A stretch of 64,000 nucleotides of DNA from Actinocatenispora sp963805605 (GTDB taxonomy: Bacteria; Actinomycetota; Actinomycetes; Mycobacteriales; Micromonosporaceae): positions 62,001 to 126,000 of the forward strand of contig CAWDUX010000003.1 of the NCBI GenBank assembly GCA_963805605.1. Reading direction: 5' to 3'. Both the position numbers and the translations under genes were made by a program. Each line of letters begins with the position of its first letter. The stretch's first letter is position 1. Shown in pieces: positions 42,385-51,193 of the stretch. Under the pieces are notes generated by a model that saw nothing but the letters and a program-made list of their open reading frames with translations, was not told the origin of the DNA and searched no databases.

Positions 42385-43398
42385 GTGGCCCCACACAGAC
42401 ACGACCATTCCGGCACGCCCGCCGATCCCGGTTACCCGGGTCCGGCCTATTCGCGTGTGGACTATCCGGGCAGAAGCGTCGACTACCCGCTGCAGTCGGA
42501 CAGCAGTGATTCCGCCGGTGAGGCGACCGATCACGGGCAGCGACGCTATGCCGAGCGGATTCCCCGCTATCCCGAGGCCGACCACGGTCCCGAGGACACC
42601 GCCACGGATCCGGTACGTGGTCGGTCCGCTGACGCGGCCGTACCGCAGTTCGAGCCGTTCGGCCCTCGGGAGCCAACGGCGGAACGTCATCCGCAAGTGG
42701 ATCCGGAGCTGCGGTTGGTGGATGCCGACCTGTCGGGGATGCGGCCTGTGGCGGGACCGGACCAGACGACGGCCGCCTACCCGCTGACCCCCGGACGACC
42801 CCATCCCGGGCAGCTCGATCCCGGACGACCTCATCCGGGGCAACCTGGCGTCGGGGGACCCGGTCCAGGCTACCCGCCTCCGCCGATGCCGGAGGCGCCA
42901 ACAGCGCCCGGTTCGAACGGCCCGACCCCTCGACCCGCGGTCCCACCGGATGCGGGACCCCCGCGGTCCGAAAGCCCGTACCGGATGGATCAGGGCACCG
43001 GAGCCCAGCTCCCGTCAGGACCACAGGCCGGGCCGTACACCGTTGGCCAGACCACCGAGCAGGTGGAGATCGCGATCGGTGGCGGCGCACCGGCCCGCTC
43101 CGACGGACATGCGCAACTCGCCTGGGTACTGGCACTTGCGGCCATCCTGTTCGAGGTGCCGGTGGCGGTCGTGCTGGTGCGGTCGTTGCTCGGCGCGACG
43201 ATATCGGTGTCCGGGGTCGTGGCCAGCCTCTTCCTGCTTCCCGGACTGCCCCTGTTCGCCGGTGGCCTCTACCAGTTGTTCTCCGGTCAGATCGTGGTAC
43301 GCCAGGACGAGGGGGTGGCCGCGTTGCTGCGCCGCCCGACGGCGCTGCTGCTGGTCGGGCTCGTGCTCCTGCTGGCGGCGGGACTGGCGGCCGGGTAA
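42385..43398 (+). CDS. Proline-rich membrane protein of unknown function
   Basis: 337 residues: a long hydrophilic N-terminal part (1-240), rich in P, G, R and D and probably disordered, then three hydrophobic helices (LAWVLALAAILFEVPVAVVL, VASLFLLPGLPLFAGGLYQL and TALLLVGLVLLLAAGLAAG). The N-terminal part contains a 30-bp direct repeat encoding PGRPHPGQ twice. The last loop (SGQIVVRQDEGVAALLRRP) is the most conserved-looking part. I do not recognise the family. The GTG at 42385 is chosen because of the -10 spacing. Position just before rpsB. Confidence 0.7.
   Translation: MAPHRHDHSGTPADPGYPGPAYSRVDYPGRSVDYPLQSDSSDSAGEATDHGQRRYAERIPRYPEADHGPEDTATDPVRGRSADAAVPQFEPFGPREPTAERHPQVDPELRLVDADLSGMRPVAGPDQTTAAYPLTPGRPHPGQLDPGRPHPGQPGVGGPGPGYPPPPMPEAPTAPGSNGPTPRPAVPPDAGPPRSESPYRMDQGTGAQLPSGPQAGPYTVGQTTEQVEIAIGGGAPARSDGHAQLAWVLALAAILFEVPVAVVLVRSLLGATISVSGVVASLFLLPGLPLFAGGLYQLFSGQIVVRQDEGVAALLRRPTALLLVGLVLLLAAGLAAG
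42790..42849 (+). repeat. 30-bp direct repeat in the proline-rich region
   Basis: CCCGGACGACC begins at 42790 and at 42820; the 30-base units are similar through CATCC and GGGCA and encode PGRPHPGQ twice, in frame. Confidence 0.6.
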
Positions 43399-43456
43399 GA
43401 GACGCCATGGCGGGTCGGGTGCCGCTGCCCGCCCGCTGGCGGTACGGCTGACCCCG

Positions 43457-43490
43457 TACACTTGACAATTGGCGACCACTGCGGTGGTCG
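43457..43490 (+). promoter_or_regulatory. Candidate rpsB promoter and 5' leader hairpin
   Basis: TACACT (43457-43462) is a good -10. Transcription would begin near 43469, and the first bases of the message would form a hairpin CGACCAC/GTGGTCG (43473-43490, 4-base loop). TTGACA at 43462-43467 has no matching -10 downstream. The leader to rpsB is about 180 bases. Confidence 0.4.
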
Positions 43491-43651
43491 ACCTCGCGTG
43501 CCCCACCATCGGCTTCCGATGGATACCGGTTCCCTGGTCCCGCTCCTGGCGGGCGCCATCCGGTGATTCGGGCACCAGGGCGGTGATCACCGGATCACCG
43601 CGACAACCAGGGACGTGCGGGCCTGTCCGCACCCAATGTGAGGAGATTTCA

Positions 43652-44545
43652 GTGGCCGTCGTCACAATGCGGCAGCTCCTGGAGAGCGGAGTCCACTTCG
43701 GGCACCAGACCCGTCGCTGGAACCCGAAGATGAAGCGGTACATCTTCACCGACCGCAACGGCATCTACATCATCGACCTGCGGCAGACCCTCGACTACAT
43801 CGAGAAGGCCTACCACTTCATCAAGGACACCGTCGCCACCGGCGGCAACATCCTTTTCGTCGGCACGAAGAAGCAGGCGCAGGAAGCGATCGCCGAGCAG
43901 GCGACGCGGGTCGGGATGCCCTATGTCAACCACCGCTGGCTGGGCGGCATGCTCACCAACTTCAACACGGTGCACAAGCGCCTGCAGCGGATGAAGGAAC
44001 TGGAGTCGATCGAACAGATCGGCGCCGACCAGGGCCTGACCAAGAAGGAGCGCCTGTCGCTCCAGCGTGAGAAGACCAAGCTCGACCGCACCCTCGGCGG
44101 CCTGCGCGACATGTCCAAGTTGCCCGCAGCCATCTGGGTGGTGGACACCAAGAAGGAGCACATCGCGGTCGACGAGGCTCGCAAGCTGGGCATCCCGGTC
44201 ATCGCGATCCTGGACACCAACTGCGACCCGGACGAGGTCGACTACCCGATCCCGGGCAACGACGACGCCATCCGTTCGGCGACGCTGCTGACCCAGGTGG
44301 TCGCCACGGCCGCCGCGGACGGTCAGATCGCGCGCGCCGGTGCCGCCATGGGCGACACCGAGAAGCCGTCCGGTTCTGGTGTGTCGGCCGAGCCGCTCGC
44401 CGAGTGGGAGCGTGAGCTGCTGGAGAACGGGTCGGCCAAGGAGTCAGCCACCGCGGCTGCGGAGAAGCCGGCCGACGAGAAGCCAGTGGATGAGAAGCCG
44501 GCCGAGGAATCCGCCGACACCGCCAAGGCTGGCGCTGAGTCCTGA
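43652..44545 (+). CDS. rpsB: Ribosomal protein S2
   Basis: 30S protein binding near the exit side of the mRNA channel together with S1. The S2 core runs to about residue 240 (VTMRQLLESGVHFGHQTRRW, GGNILFVGTKKQAQ, NHRWLGGMLTNFNTV, PAAIWVVDTKKEHIAVDEA, IAILDTNCDPDEVDYPIPGNDDAIRS split along the core). A further 50 residues form an acidic, K/E/P/A-rich tail (EKPADEKPVDEKPAEE). The GTG at 43652 lies six bases after AGGAG. A very strong hairpin separates it from tsf. Confidence 0.97.
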   Translation: MAVVTMRQLLESGVHFGHQTRRWNPKMKRYIFTDRNGIYIIDLRQTLDYIEKAYHFIKDTVATGGNILFVGTKKQAQEAIAEQATRVGMPYVNHRWLGGMLTNFNTVHKRLQRMKELESIEQIGADQGLTKKERLSLQREKTKLDRTLGGLRDMSKLPAAIWVVDTKKEHIAVDEARKLGIPVIAILDTNCDPDEVDYPIPGNDDAIRSATLLTQVVATAAADGQIARAGAAMGDTEKPSGSGVSAEPLAEWERELLENGSAKESATAAAEKPADEKPVDEKPAEESADTAKAGAES

Positions 44546-44552
44546 GCGCATC

Positions 44553-44598
44553 CGCGTGTGGCGGTGGGGCTGCAGTCGCCGCCCCACCGCCACGCGCG
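44553..44598 (+). terminator. Strong hairpin between rpsB and tsf
   Basis: The 18 bases at 44553-44570 pair with 44581-44598 (one G-U pair, 10-base loop), seven bases after the rpsB stop. It is the longest stem in the window. With no U tract it may act as a partial terminator or RNA-stability element that lowers tsf relative to rpsB. Confidence 0.75.
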
Positions 44599-44752
44599 GG
44601 CCGGTCTGCCACGCGGCGCCGACGTCGGGAACACGTCGACCGCGGTGCCGCCCGGCCCGGTCGGCACCGCCGTCCCGGCGTTGCGTGGCCCTCCGTCTTT
44701 CCGACGGTCCGATCTGAACTGCACAGACTCCCGGGGAACTAGAGAGAGAACC

Positions 44753-45571
44753 ATGGCTGACTTCACCGCCGCGGATGTCAAGCGACTCCGTGACCTGACC
44801 GGTTCCGGCATGATGGACTGCAAGAAGGCCCTGACCGAGGCCGACGGTGACTTCGACAAGTCCGTCGAACTGCTGCGCATCAAGGGCGCCAAGGACGTGG
44901 GCAAGCGCGCCGGTCGTACCGCCGCCAACGGTCTGGTCGCGCAGTCCGGCAACGCGATGCTGGAACTCAACTGCGAGACCGACTTCGTCGCCAAGAACGC
45001 GGCGTTCATCGAGTTCGCCCAGGCTCTGGTCGAGCATGCTGACGCTGCTCGTCCCGCAGACCTGGACGCCCTGCTCGCCTCCACCCTGGCCGACGGCCGG
45101 GCTGTGTCGCTGGCGATCGAGGAGGAGGCTGCGAAGATCGGCGAGAAGCTGGTCCTCGGCCGCTACGCTGTGTTGGACGATCCGGTCGCCATCTACCTGC
45201 ACCGCAAGAGCCCCGATCTGCCGCCGGCAGTGGGCGTGATGGCCACCTACACCGGTTCGGACACCGATGCGGTACGCGCGGCGGCGATGCAGGTCGCCGC
45301 GATGCGTCCGAAGTACCTGAGCCGTGACGAGGTACCGGCCGACATCGTAGAGAACGAGCGTCGGGTGGCCGAGGAGACCGCGCGCGAGGCGGGCAAGCCG
45401 GAGCAGGCGCTGCCGAAGATCATCGAAGGTCGGGTGAACGCCTACTTCAAGGACTTCGTCCTGTTGGAGCAGGCCTCAGTGACCGACAACAAGAAGACGG
45501 TCAAGCAGCTGCTGGATGCTGCTGGCGTGTCCATCACCAAGTTTGTCCGCTTCGAGGTCGGCCAGTCCTGA
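44753..45571 (+). CDS. tsf: Elongation factor Ts
   Basis: Nucleotide-exchange factor for EF-Tu. The N-terminal UBA-like region (VKRLRDLTGSGMMDCKKALTE) is followed by the TDFVAKN-type motif LNCETDFVAKNAAF and the core dimerisation subdomains (VGVMATYTGSDTDAVRAAAM, LLEQASVTDNKKTVKQLL). 272 residues from an ATG preceded by AGAGAGAGAA. Shares the rpsB transcription unit unless the hairpin at 44553-44598 stops it; its own terminator is at 45584-45624. Confidence 0.97.
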   Translation: MADFTAADVKRLRDLTGSGMMDCKKALTEADGDFDKSVELLRIKGAKDVGKRAGRTAANGLVAQSGNAMLELNCETDFVAKNAAFIEFAQALVEHADAARPADLDALLASTLADGRAVSLAIEEEAAKIGEKLVLGRYAVLDDPVAIYLHRKSPDLPPAVGVMATYTGSDTDAVRAAAMQVAAMRPKYLSRDEVPADIVENERRVAEETAREAGKPEQALPKIIEGRVNAYFKDFVLLEQASVTDNKKTVKQLLDAAGVSITKFVRFEVGQS

Positions 45572-45583
45572 CCTGGCGCATCG

Positions 45584-45624
45584 CCGGCGCCCCGGCTGAC
45601 GGCTACCGTCGGCAGGGGCGCCGG
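45584..45624 (+). terminator. Terminator after tsf
   Basis: CCGGCGCCCC (45584-45593) pairs with GGGGCGCCGG (45615-45624); above one mismatch, eight more pairs form (45595-45602 with 45606-45613) around a 3-base loop. A T-rich ACTGTTCTGTTCC follows, 12 bases after the stop. The clearest terminator in the window. Confidence 0.9.
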
Positions 45625-45751
45625 ACTGTTCTGTTCCCTGCGTCGTGGCGTGCGTCGCGTCCGGAGGGCATCGGACAGGTAGGGGCCGGCCGGGTCGGTA
45701 CCGTGCATACCGCATCATGAGACCTGGACAGCGACAGCGGAGGCGAGTGCA

Positions 45752-46537
45752 ATGGCGGCAGGGACCCCGGCGACGACAGCGGTGCCGGAGAGTACGGCGG
45801 ACGTACCCCCGCCAGCCGGCCGGTACCGCCGTGTGGTTCTGAAGCTGTCCGGTGAGGTGTTCGGTGGCGGCCGGGTCGGGGTCGATCCCGATGTGGTCGC
45901 CGCGCTGGCCCGGCAGATCGCCGAGGTGGTACGCCGTGGCGTGCAGGTCGCGGTGGTGGTCGGCGGGGGCAACTTCTTTCGTGGCGCGGAGCTGAATCAG
46001 CGGGGCATAGACCGGGCCCGCGGTGACTACATGGGCATGCTCGGCACGGTGATGAACTGTCTCGCGCTGCAGGACTTCCTGGAGAAGCTGGGCGTCGAGA
46101 CGCGGGTGCAGACCGCGATCACCATGGGCCAGGTCGCGGAGCCCTACATTCCCCGGCGGGCGATCCGGCACCTGGAGAAGGGCCGGGTGGTGATCTTCGG
46201 CGCCGGTGCCGGTATGCCGTACTTCACCACCGACACGGTTGCCGCGCAGCGGGCCCTGGAGATCAAGGCCGATGTCGTACTGATGAGCAAGAACGGCGTG
46301 GACGGTGTGTACACGGCCGATCCGCGGGTCGACCCGACCGCGACGAAACTCGACACCATGACCTTGGTGGAGGCGTTGCAGCGGGGCCTGACCGTCGCGG
46401 ACGCCGCCGCGTTCAGCATGTGCGACCAGAACAATCTGCCGATGCTGGTTTTCGGGGCGGAGGGCGCAGACAACGTGGTGCAGGCCATCCTGGGTGAGAA
46501 GATCGGTACTCTGCTGACCCCGGGTCAGTCGGGTTGA
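45752..46537 (+). CDS. pyrH: UMP kinase PyrH
   Basis: Phosphorylates UMP to UDP; hexameric amino-acid-kinase fold. Motifs include VVLKLSGEVFGGG, VAVVVGGGNFFRGAE, RARGDYMGMLGTVMNCLALQ-type segment, IFGAGAGMPYFTTDTVAAQRA and LMSKNGVDGVYTADPR. 261 residues; about 22 N-terminal residues are a variable extension. GGAGGCGAG precedes the ATG by six bases. Order rpsB-tsf-pyrH-frr is the widely conserved bacterial cluster. Confidence 0.96.
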   Translation: MAAGTPATTAVPESTADVPPPAGRYRRVVLKLSGEVFGGGRVGVDPDVVAALARQIAEVVRRGVQVAVVVGGGNFFRGAELNQRGIDRARGDYMGMLGTVMNCLALQDFLEKLGVETRVQTAITMGQVAEPYIPRRAIRHLEKGRVVIFGAGAGMPYFTTDTVAAQRALEIKADVVLMSKNGVDGVYTADPRVDPTATKLDTMTLVEALQRGLTVADAAAFSMCDQNNLPMLVFGAEGADNVVQAILGEKIGTLLTPGQSG

Positions 46538-46681
46538 CAAGTTGACCCCGGGTGGCTGACAGCACTTTGGGTGGGCCGGCCCACGCCTGGTTCCCGCGGT
46601 TGGCGACGTACGGCTGCGGTGTCGGTGATCGTGCATGGTCGGCGACAATCTTCTGAAGACGGCGCCTAAGGAGACGACAAG

Positions 46682-47239
46682 GTGATCGACGACACACTCC
46701 TCGAAGCAGAGGAGAAGATGGAACGGGCGATCGAACACGCCAAGGAAGATTTCGCCACAGTCCGCACCGGGCGAGCGACTCCGGCAATGTTCTCTAAGAT
46801 CATGGTGGAGTACTACGGCGAGGTCACGCCGCTACCGCAGCTGGCCTCCATCGCCATCCCGGAAGCGCGAATGGCGATCATCAAGCCCTACGACCCCTCG
46901 CAGATCGGCACGATGGAACGCGCGATCCGCGACTCCGATCTGGGTGTGAACCCCAACAACGAGGGCACCCAGATCCGGATCATGCTGCCTCCGTTGACCG
47001 AGGAGCGCCGCCGCGAAATGGCCAAGGTAGTGCGCGGCAAGGGCGAGGAGGCCAAGGTGGCCATCCGTAACGTGCGGCGCAAGGCCAAGGACGAACTGGA
47101 CCGCATCATGCGCGACGGCGAGGCCGGCGAGGACGAGGTACGCCGTGCCGAGAAGGATCTCGAAGACGTGACCCACACTCACATCAGCAGCGTCGACGAG
47201 ATCCTGAAGCACAAGGAAGCCGAGCTGCTCGAGGTCTGA
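46682..47239 (+). CDS. frr: Ribosome recycling factor
   Basis: Splits post-termination ribosomes together with EF-G. Near-perfect family features: EKMERAIEHAKEDFATVRTGRA, the central domain (YYGEVTPLPQLASIAIPEAR, IIKPYDPSQIGTMERAI), and the helical RREMAKVVRGKGEEAKVAIRNVRR region. 185 residues. The GTG at 46682 lies eight bases after AAGGAG. cdsA starts on the last base of its stop codon (TGATG). Confidence 0.97.
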   Translation: MIDDTLLEAEEKMERAIEHAKEDFATVRTGRATPAMFSKIMVEYYGEVTPLPQLASIAIPEARMAIIKPYDPSQIGTMERAIRDSDLGVNPNNEGTQIRIMLPPLTEERRREMAKVVRGKGEEAKVAIRNVRRKAKDELDRIMRDGEAGEDEVRRAEKDLEDVTHTHISSVDEILKHKEAELLEV

Positions 47240-48498
47240 TGGCCAACACCGGACCGTACTCTTCCTTCGAGGCATCCGCGGACCACTCGGCGCGAGGTCG
47301 GCACCGGGCTCCCGACGGCGACGACGAGTCGAACCGCCAGGAGCCCCCGGTACATCCCGGCCCTGAGCCGGGCCGGCCGGCCCCGCCGCCTGCTGCGGCA
47401 CCCGGTTGGTCGACCACCCCGGGCGGGTATCCGCCGCCCGCAACGGACGTTCCCGCACCGTACGGTGCCCGGGGGCGGCCGGCAGAACCTCCGACCGGTC
47501 CGGTACCGCCGGACGATCAGACCGCGCGGCATCCGGTCGTGCCCGACCGCTCCGGCCACTGGGACGAGCCCGATGCACAGCGGGCTACAGGGCCGGATCA
47601 GAACTCCCCGGACCGCAACTCGCCGGACTGGGGCCCGCAGCAGCCGGCGGCACCTGCCGGCGCGCCGAGCAAGCGGCAGGCGGGCCGTAATCTGCCGGCT
47701 GCTATCGGGGTGGGGGTCGGACTTGGCGCGCTGGTCCTGGCCTCGCTGTTCGTCTGGCGTCCGGCGTTCCTTCTCGTACTCGCCGCAGGTGTGGTGCTCG
47801 GCACCTGGGAAATGGTGCGGGCACTCGACCGCGCCGCGGAACCAGCGAAGCGGGCCCGCCCGCCGCTGGCTCCGTTGCTGGTCGGTGCCCTTGCGATGGA
47901 GGGGCTGGCCTGGTTCGGCGGCGAGGAGGCGCTCACCCTCGGCCTGGTGTTCACCGTGGCCGCTGTGTTGATCTGGCGGTTGGCCGACGGACCGGCCGGT
48001 TACCGGCGGGATGTGACGGCCGCGACACTGGTTGCGGCGTACGTCGCCTTTCTGGCCGGTTTCGGGGTGCTGCTTGCCCGTACGGAGGACGGGGCCTGGC
48101 GGGTGGTGCTCGCGCTGGCCATGGTGGTGTGCAGCGACACCGGTGGCTACATCGTCGGGGTGCTGCTGGGTCGACACCGGATGGCGCCGAAGGTGAGCCC
48201 GGGGAAGTCCTGGGAGGGTTTCGGCGGCTCGGTTGTGGTCGCTGCGCTGGTCGGCGCACCGCTGCTGCACATCGTCTTCGACTGCCCCTGGTGGTACGGC
48301 GCGGTGTTCGGAATGTCGATCAGTCTGGTCTCGGTGCTCGGTGATCTGGCCGAGTCGCTGCTCAAACGCGATCTCGGGATCAAGGACATGGGACACCTGC
48401 TGCCCGGTCACGGTGGCGTGATGGACCGATTGGACTCCATCCTCTTCGCCATGCCGGTGGCTTTTGCGCTACTGAGTGTGATGGCGCCGCCGGGATGA
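47239..48498 (+). CDS. cdsA: Phosphatidate cytidylyltransferase CdsA with long N-terminal tail
   Basis: Makes CDP-diacylglycerol from phosphatidate and CTP, precursor of PI, PG and cardiolipin. Residues 1-155 are a proline/glycine/aspartate-rich, probably disordered cytoplasmic tail; the membrane domain follows with about eight helices. The signature is KVSPGKSWEGFGGS, then LGDLAESLLKRDLGIKDMGHLLPGHGGVMDRLDS with the metal aspartates. 419 residues, against about 285 in E. coli; long tails are common in actinobacterial CdsA. Overlaps frr by one base. Confidence 0.93.
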   Translation: MANTGPYSSFEASADHSARGRHRAPDGDDESNRQEPPVHPGPEPGRPAPPPAAAPGWSTTPGGYPPPATDVPAPYGARGRPAEPPTGPVPPDDQTARHPVVPDRSGHWDEPDAQRATGPDQNSPDRNSPDWGPQQPAAPAGAPSKRQAGRNLPAAIGVGVGLGALVLASLFVWRPAFLLVLAAGVVLGTWEMVRALDRAAEPAKRARPPLAPLLVGALAMEGLAWFGGEEALTLGLVFTVAAVLIWRLADGPAGYRRDVTAATLVAAYVAFLAGFGVLLARTEDGAWRVVLALAMVVCSDTGGYIVGVLLGRHRMAPKVSPGKSWEGFGGSVVVAALVGAPLLHIVFDCPWWYGAVFGMSISLVSVLGDLAESLLKRDLGIKDMGHLLPGHGGVMDRLDSILFAMPVAFALLSVMAPPG

Positions 48499-48563
48499 CC
48501 TCAGGAGATCGGGCGCCTGCCGGGGCGGGCGGACAAGCGCGGGCGTGGGACACTGGCAGGGAT

Positions 48564-49691
48564 ATGACAGCTCTGCCACTGATCGCCGAGTCCCGCGACC
48601 GGCGCCGCCCCCCTACACCCCGACACCTGGCCGATCTCGACATGGCCGCACGTCGGGCTGCGGTCGCCGCGCTCGGTGAGCCTGCCTTCCGCGCCAACCA
48701 GCTCTCCCAGCACTACTTCAGCCGGCTCGTCGACCCGGTCGCCCCCGACCTGCTCGCTGGGTTGACCGACGTCCCGGCAGCATCCCGGCAACGACTCGTC
48801 GATGCCCTGCTTCCGACGTTGGCCCAGCCTGTACGACAGCTGACCGCTGACGGTGGTGCGACTCACAAGACGCTGTGGCGTCTGCACGACGGGGCTCTGG
48901 TGGAGAGCGTGTTGATGGGATACCCGGACCGCGCCACGGTCTGCGTCTCCTCTCAGGCCGGGTGTGGGATGGCCTGTCCGTTCTGTGCCACCGGCCAGGG
49001 CGGGTTGACCCGCAACCTGTCCACCGGCGAGATCGTCGAGCAGGTTGTCGCAGCCGCTCGGAAGGCGGCGTCGGGCGCTCTGGCGGCATCTCCCGACCGG
49101 CTGTCCCGGGTGGTCTTCATGGGCATGGGGGAGCCCCTGGCCAACTATGCGCGGGTGATCGCCGCAGTGCGGCGGATCACCGATCCAGCCCCCGACGGGC
49201 TGGGGCTTTCCCAACGGCATGTCACCATCTCGACGGTGGGGCTGGTACCAGCGATCCGGAAGCTCACCGACGAGGAGATGAACGTCACTCTGGCGGTCTC
49301 ACTACATGCGCCCGATGATGAGCTCCGCGATGAGCTGGTACCGGTCAACAACCGGTGGAAGGTCGCGGAAGTATTGGACTCGGCATGGGACTATGCGTCG
49401 CGTACCGGACGGCGAGTGTCGATCGAGTACGCAATGATTCGGGATGTGAATGACCAGCCATGGCGGGCGGACCTTTTGGGCCGCCTGCTGTCCCAGCGGC
49501 TGGCACACGTCAACCTCATCCCGTTGAACCCGACACCGGGCAGTCGATGGGACGCAAGTCCCAAGCCTGTCGAGCGGGAGTTCGTCCGGCGGTTGCGGGT
49601 TGCGGGTGTGCCGACCACTGTGCGGGATACGCGAGGTCGTGAGATTGACGGTGCGTGTGGACAGCTTGCGGCTGCGGAGGTGGACGAGTGA
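48564..49691 (+). CDS. rlmN: 23S rRNA/tRNA adenine-C2 methyltransferase RlmN
   Basis: Radical-SAM methylase of A2503 in 23S rRNA and A37 in some tRNAs. The cluster-binding motif CGMACPFC spans C134, C138 and C141; VFMGMGEPLANY and ISTVGLVPAIRKL bind SAM, NLIPLNPTPGS is conserved, and a methyl-carrying cysteine lies in EIDGACGQL near the end. The ATG at 48564 gives 375 residues. An ATG at 48495 overlaps the cdsA stop (ATGA) and would add 23 poorly conserved-looking residues; it cannot be dismissed. Overlaps the DivIVA-domain gene. Confidence 0.94.
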   Translation: MTALPLIAESRDRRRPPTPRHLADLDMAARRAAVAALGEPAFRANQLSQHYFSRLVDPVAPDLLAGLTDVPAASRQRLVDALLPTLAQPVRQLTADGGATHKTLWRLHDGALVESVLMGYPDRATVCVSSQAGCGMACPFCATGQGGLTRNLSTGEIVEQVVAAARKAASGALAASPDRLSRVVFMGMGEPLANYARVIAAVRRITDPAPDGLGLSQRHVTISTVGLVPAIRKLTDEEMNVTLAVSLHAPDDELRDELVPVNNRWKVAEVLDSAWDYASRTGRRVSIEYAMIRDVNDQPWRADLLGRLLSQRLAHVNLIPLNPTPGSRWDASPKPVEREFVRRLRVAGVPTTVRDTRGREIDGACGQLAAAEVDE

Positions 49692-51124
49692 GTCAGCAGG
49701 GTCAGCGGTTCCGCCGACGGGCGCTGCGTCGCGGCTACAAGGTCGACGAGGTCGACGAGTTCCTCGACCGCGTCGAGGCGACCCTGGCCGGTGACCCGAT
49801 CGGTTCGCCGGTCGGATCCCGCGACGTCCATGACTTCGTCTTCCGTGTCCGGTTCGGCGGCTACGACGAGTGGCAGGTCGACATGCACCTGGACCGCGTG
49901 GAACGCCAGCTCGCCGTGCTGGAGGAGGGCGGCGGGATGCAGCCCGCGGAACCGGCACAGCTGTCGTCGGGCCGGGACCCGTACGGCGCTGCCATCGAGC
50001 CGGGCTACCCACAGCACCACGGTGATTTTCCGCAGCGCCACGGTGACTTTCCGCAGCCGCACGCCGATCCGATGCGCTCGTCCCGGGAGGAGATGCGCTC
50101 GTCCCGGGAGGACGAGCCGACCATGGTACGGCCAGCCCGCGCAGCCGCCTCGGTACCGTCGCCGGAGCCCAGCCGTCCGCACCCCGGGCCAACGGCCCGT
50201 CCGACCTCCGGTGCCCCGGTCTCCGGTGCCGCGCCGTCCCCTGGTCGGGCCGCACCACCCGAGTCGTCCCGTCACCCGGCGCCGGAAGGTGACGACTTCA
50301 CCCAGAAGCTTCCGCCGGTGAACGAAGGCTACGAGACCTCGGACTTCCCGCCGGCGGCGAGCCGTCGGTTCGAGCGGGAAGGTTTCCGGTACGAAGCGGA
50401 GCCCAACCGGCACGAGTCCAGCAGACACGAGCATCCCCGCTACGAGCCGGAGCCCAGTCGGCACGAGTCCCGCTACGAGCCGGAGCCGGCTCGTTATGAG
50501 CCCGAGCCGTCCCGCTACGATCCGCAGCCGCAGCGCTATGAGTCCGAACCGACGGGCCGCTTCGAGTCAGGGTCGCCACGGTTCGACGCGCCTCGTGGAT
50601 CCGGCTACGACACCGGGCGGCCCGCGTACGGGGCCGAACCCCGGCGTTATGAGCCGGAGCCGAGCCGTTACGAACCTGAGCCGCCCCGTTACGACCCGCC
50701 GGGAGCCGACCCGCGAGGTCGAGGTGAGCCGGTCGACCAGCGGCAGGGCTACGACCAGCACCAGGAGAGCACCGGTCGTTTCGAGACGGGTTTCGAACCG
50801 GGTCGGCATGGCAAGGTGGACATGACGCGGGAGATTCCGGCGCCCGATTCGCCGTTCACTCCAGATGATCTGCACCATCTCGACCAGGCGCGACGTACCT
50901 TCCAGGTCCGCCGCTTCGGTAGTGGTTACGACCCGACCCAGGTGAACCGGCTGTTCGACGCGATCGCTGCGACGATGTCGGGTCGGGCGACGGTCCAGGT
51001 GTCCGACGGGGAACTGGATCCCGGTCAGTTCAGTCTCGTCCAGGGTGGACTGTTTGAAGCGGAGGTGGACGGGGCGCTACGTGAGGTCCGCGATCTGTTC
51101 GCCCGGCGTGGTATCGCCCGCTGA
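49688..51124 (+). CDS. Double-ended DivIVA-domain protein with repetitive linker
   Basis: 478 residues. The N-terminus holds two DivIVA-like units (RFRRRALRRGYKVDEVDEFL and FRVRFGGYDEWQVDMHLDRV), and the C-terminus a third (FQVRRFGSGYDPTQVNRLFD). Between them about 320 residues are low-complexity, with RYEPEPSR-like heptads and tandem HGDFPQ and MRSSRE units. DivIVA domains bind curved membranes, so a polar or septal scaffold is likely, but true DivIVA/Wag31 is a different, coiled-coil-rich protein. GTG start overlaps the rlmN stop (GTGA). I recall similar proteins after rlmN in Micromonosporaceae, uncharacterised. Confidence 0.82.
   Translation: MSQQGQRFRRRALRRGYKVDEVDEFLDRVEATLAGDPIGSPVGSRDVHDFVFRVRFGGYDEWQVDMHLDRVERQLAVLEEGGGMQPAEPAQLSSGRDPYGAAIEPGYPQHHGDFPQRHGDFPQPHADPMRSSREEMRSSREDEPTMVRPARAAASVPSPEPSRPHPGPTARPTSGAPVSGAAPSPGRAAPPESSRHPAPEGDDFTQKLPPVNEGYETSDFPPAASRRFEREGFRYEAEPNRHESSRHEHPRYEPEPSRHESRYEPEPARYEPEPSRYDPQPQRYESEPTGRFESGSPRFDAPRGSGYDTGRPAYGAEPRRYEPEPSRYEPEPPRYDPPGADPRGRGEPVDQRQGYDQHQESTGRFETGFEPGRHGKVDMTREIPAPDSPFTPDDLHHLDQARRTFQVRRFGSGYDPTQVNRLFDAIAATMSGRATVQVSDGELDPGQFSLVQGGLFEAEVDGALREVRDLFARRGIAR
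50018..50059 (+). repeat. 21-bp in-frame tandem repeat (HGDFPQ units)
   Basis: Two adjacent 21-base units (50018-50038 and 50039-50059) both begin CACGGTGA and continue TTTCCGCAG, encoding HGDFPQR and HGDFPQP. Confidence 0.8.
50071..50112 (+). repeat. 21-bp exact tandem repeat (MRSSRE units)
   Basis: The 21 bases at 50071-50091 (GATGCGCTCGTCCCGGGAGG plus A) are repeated exactly at 50092-50112, encoding MRSSREE and MRSSRED. Confidence 0.9.
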
Positions 51125-51131
51125 CTTCGTC

Positions 51132-51162
51132 GTGCCCGGCTGCGCGCTGGCCGGTCGGGCAC
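51132..51162 (+). terminator. Candidate terminator after the DivIVA-domain gene
   Basis: GTGCCCG (51132-51138) pairs with CGGGCAC (51156-51162), eight bases after the stop, around a 17-base loop with further partial pairing. Confidence 0.45.
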
Positions 51163-51193
51163 CTCCGGCCGGGCCGAACCATCCTCAGGCTTT

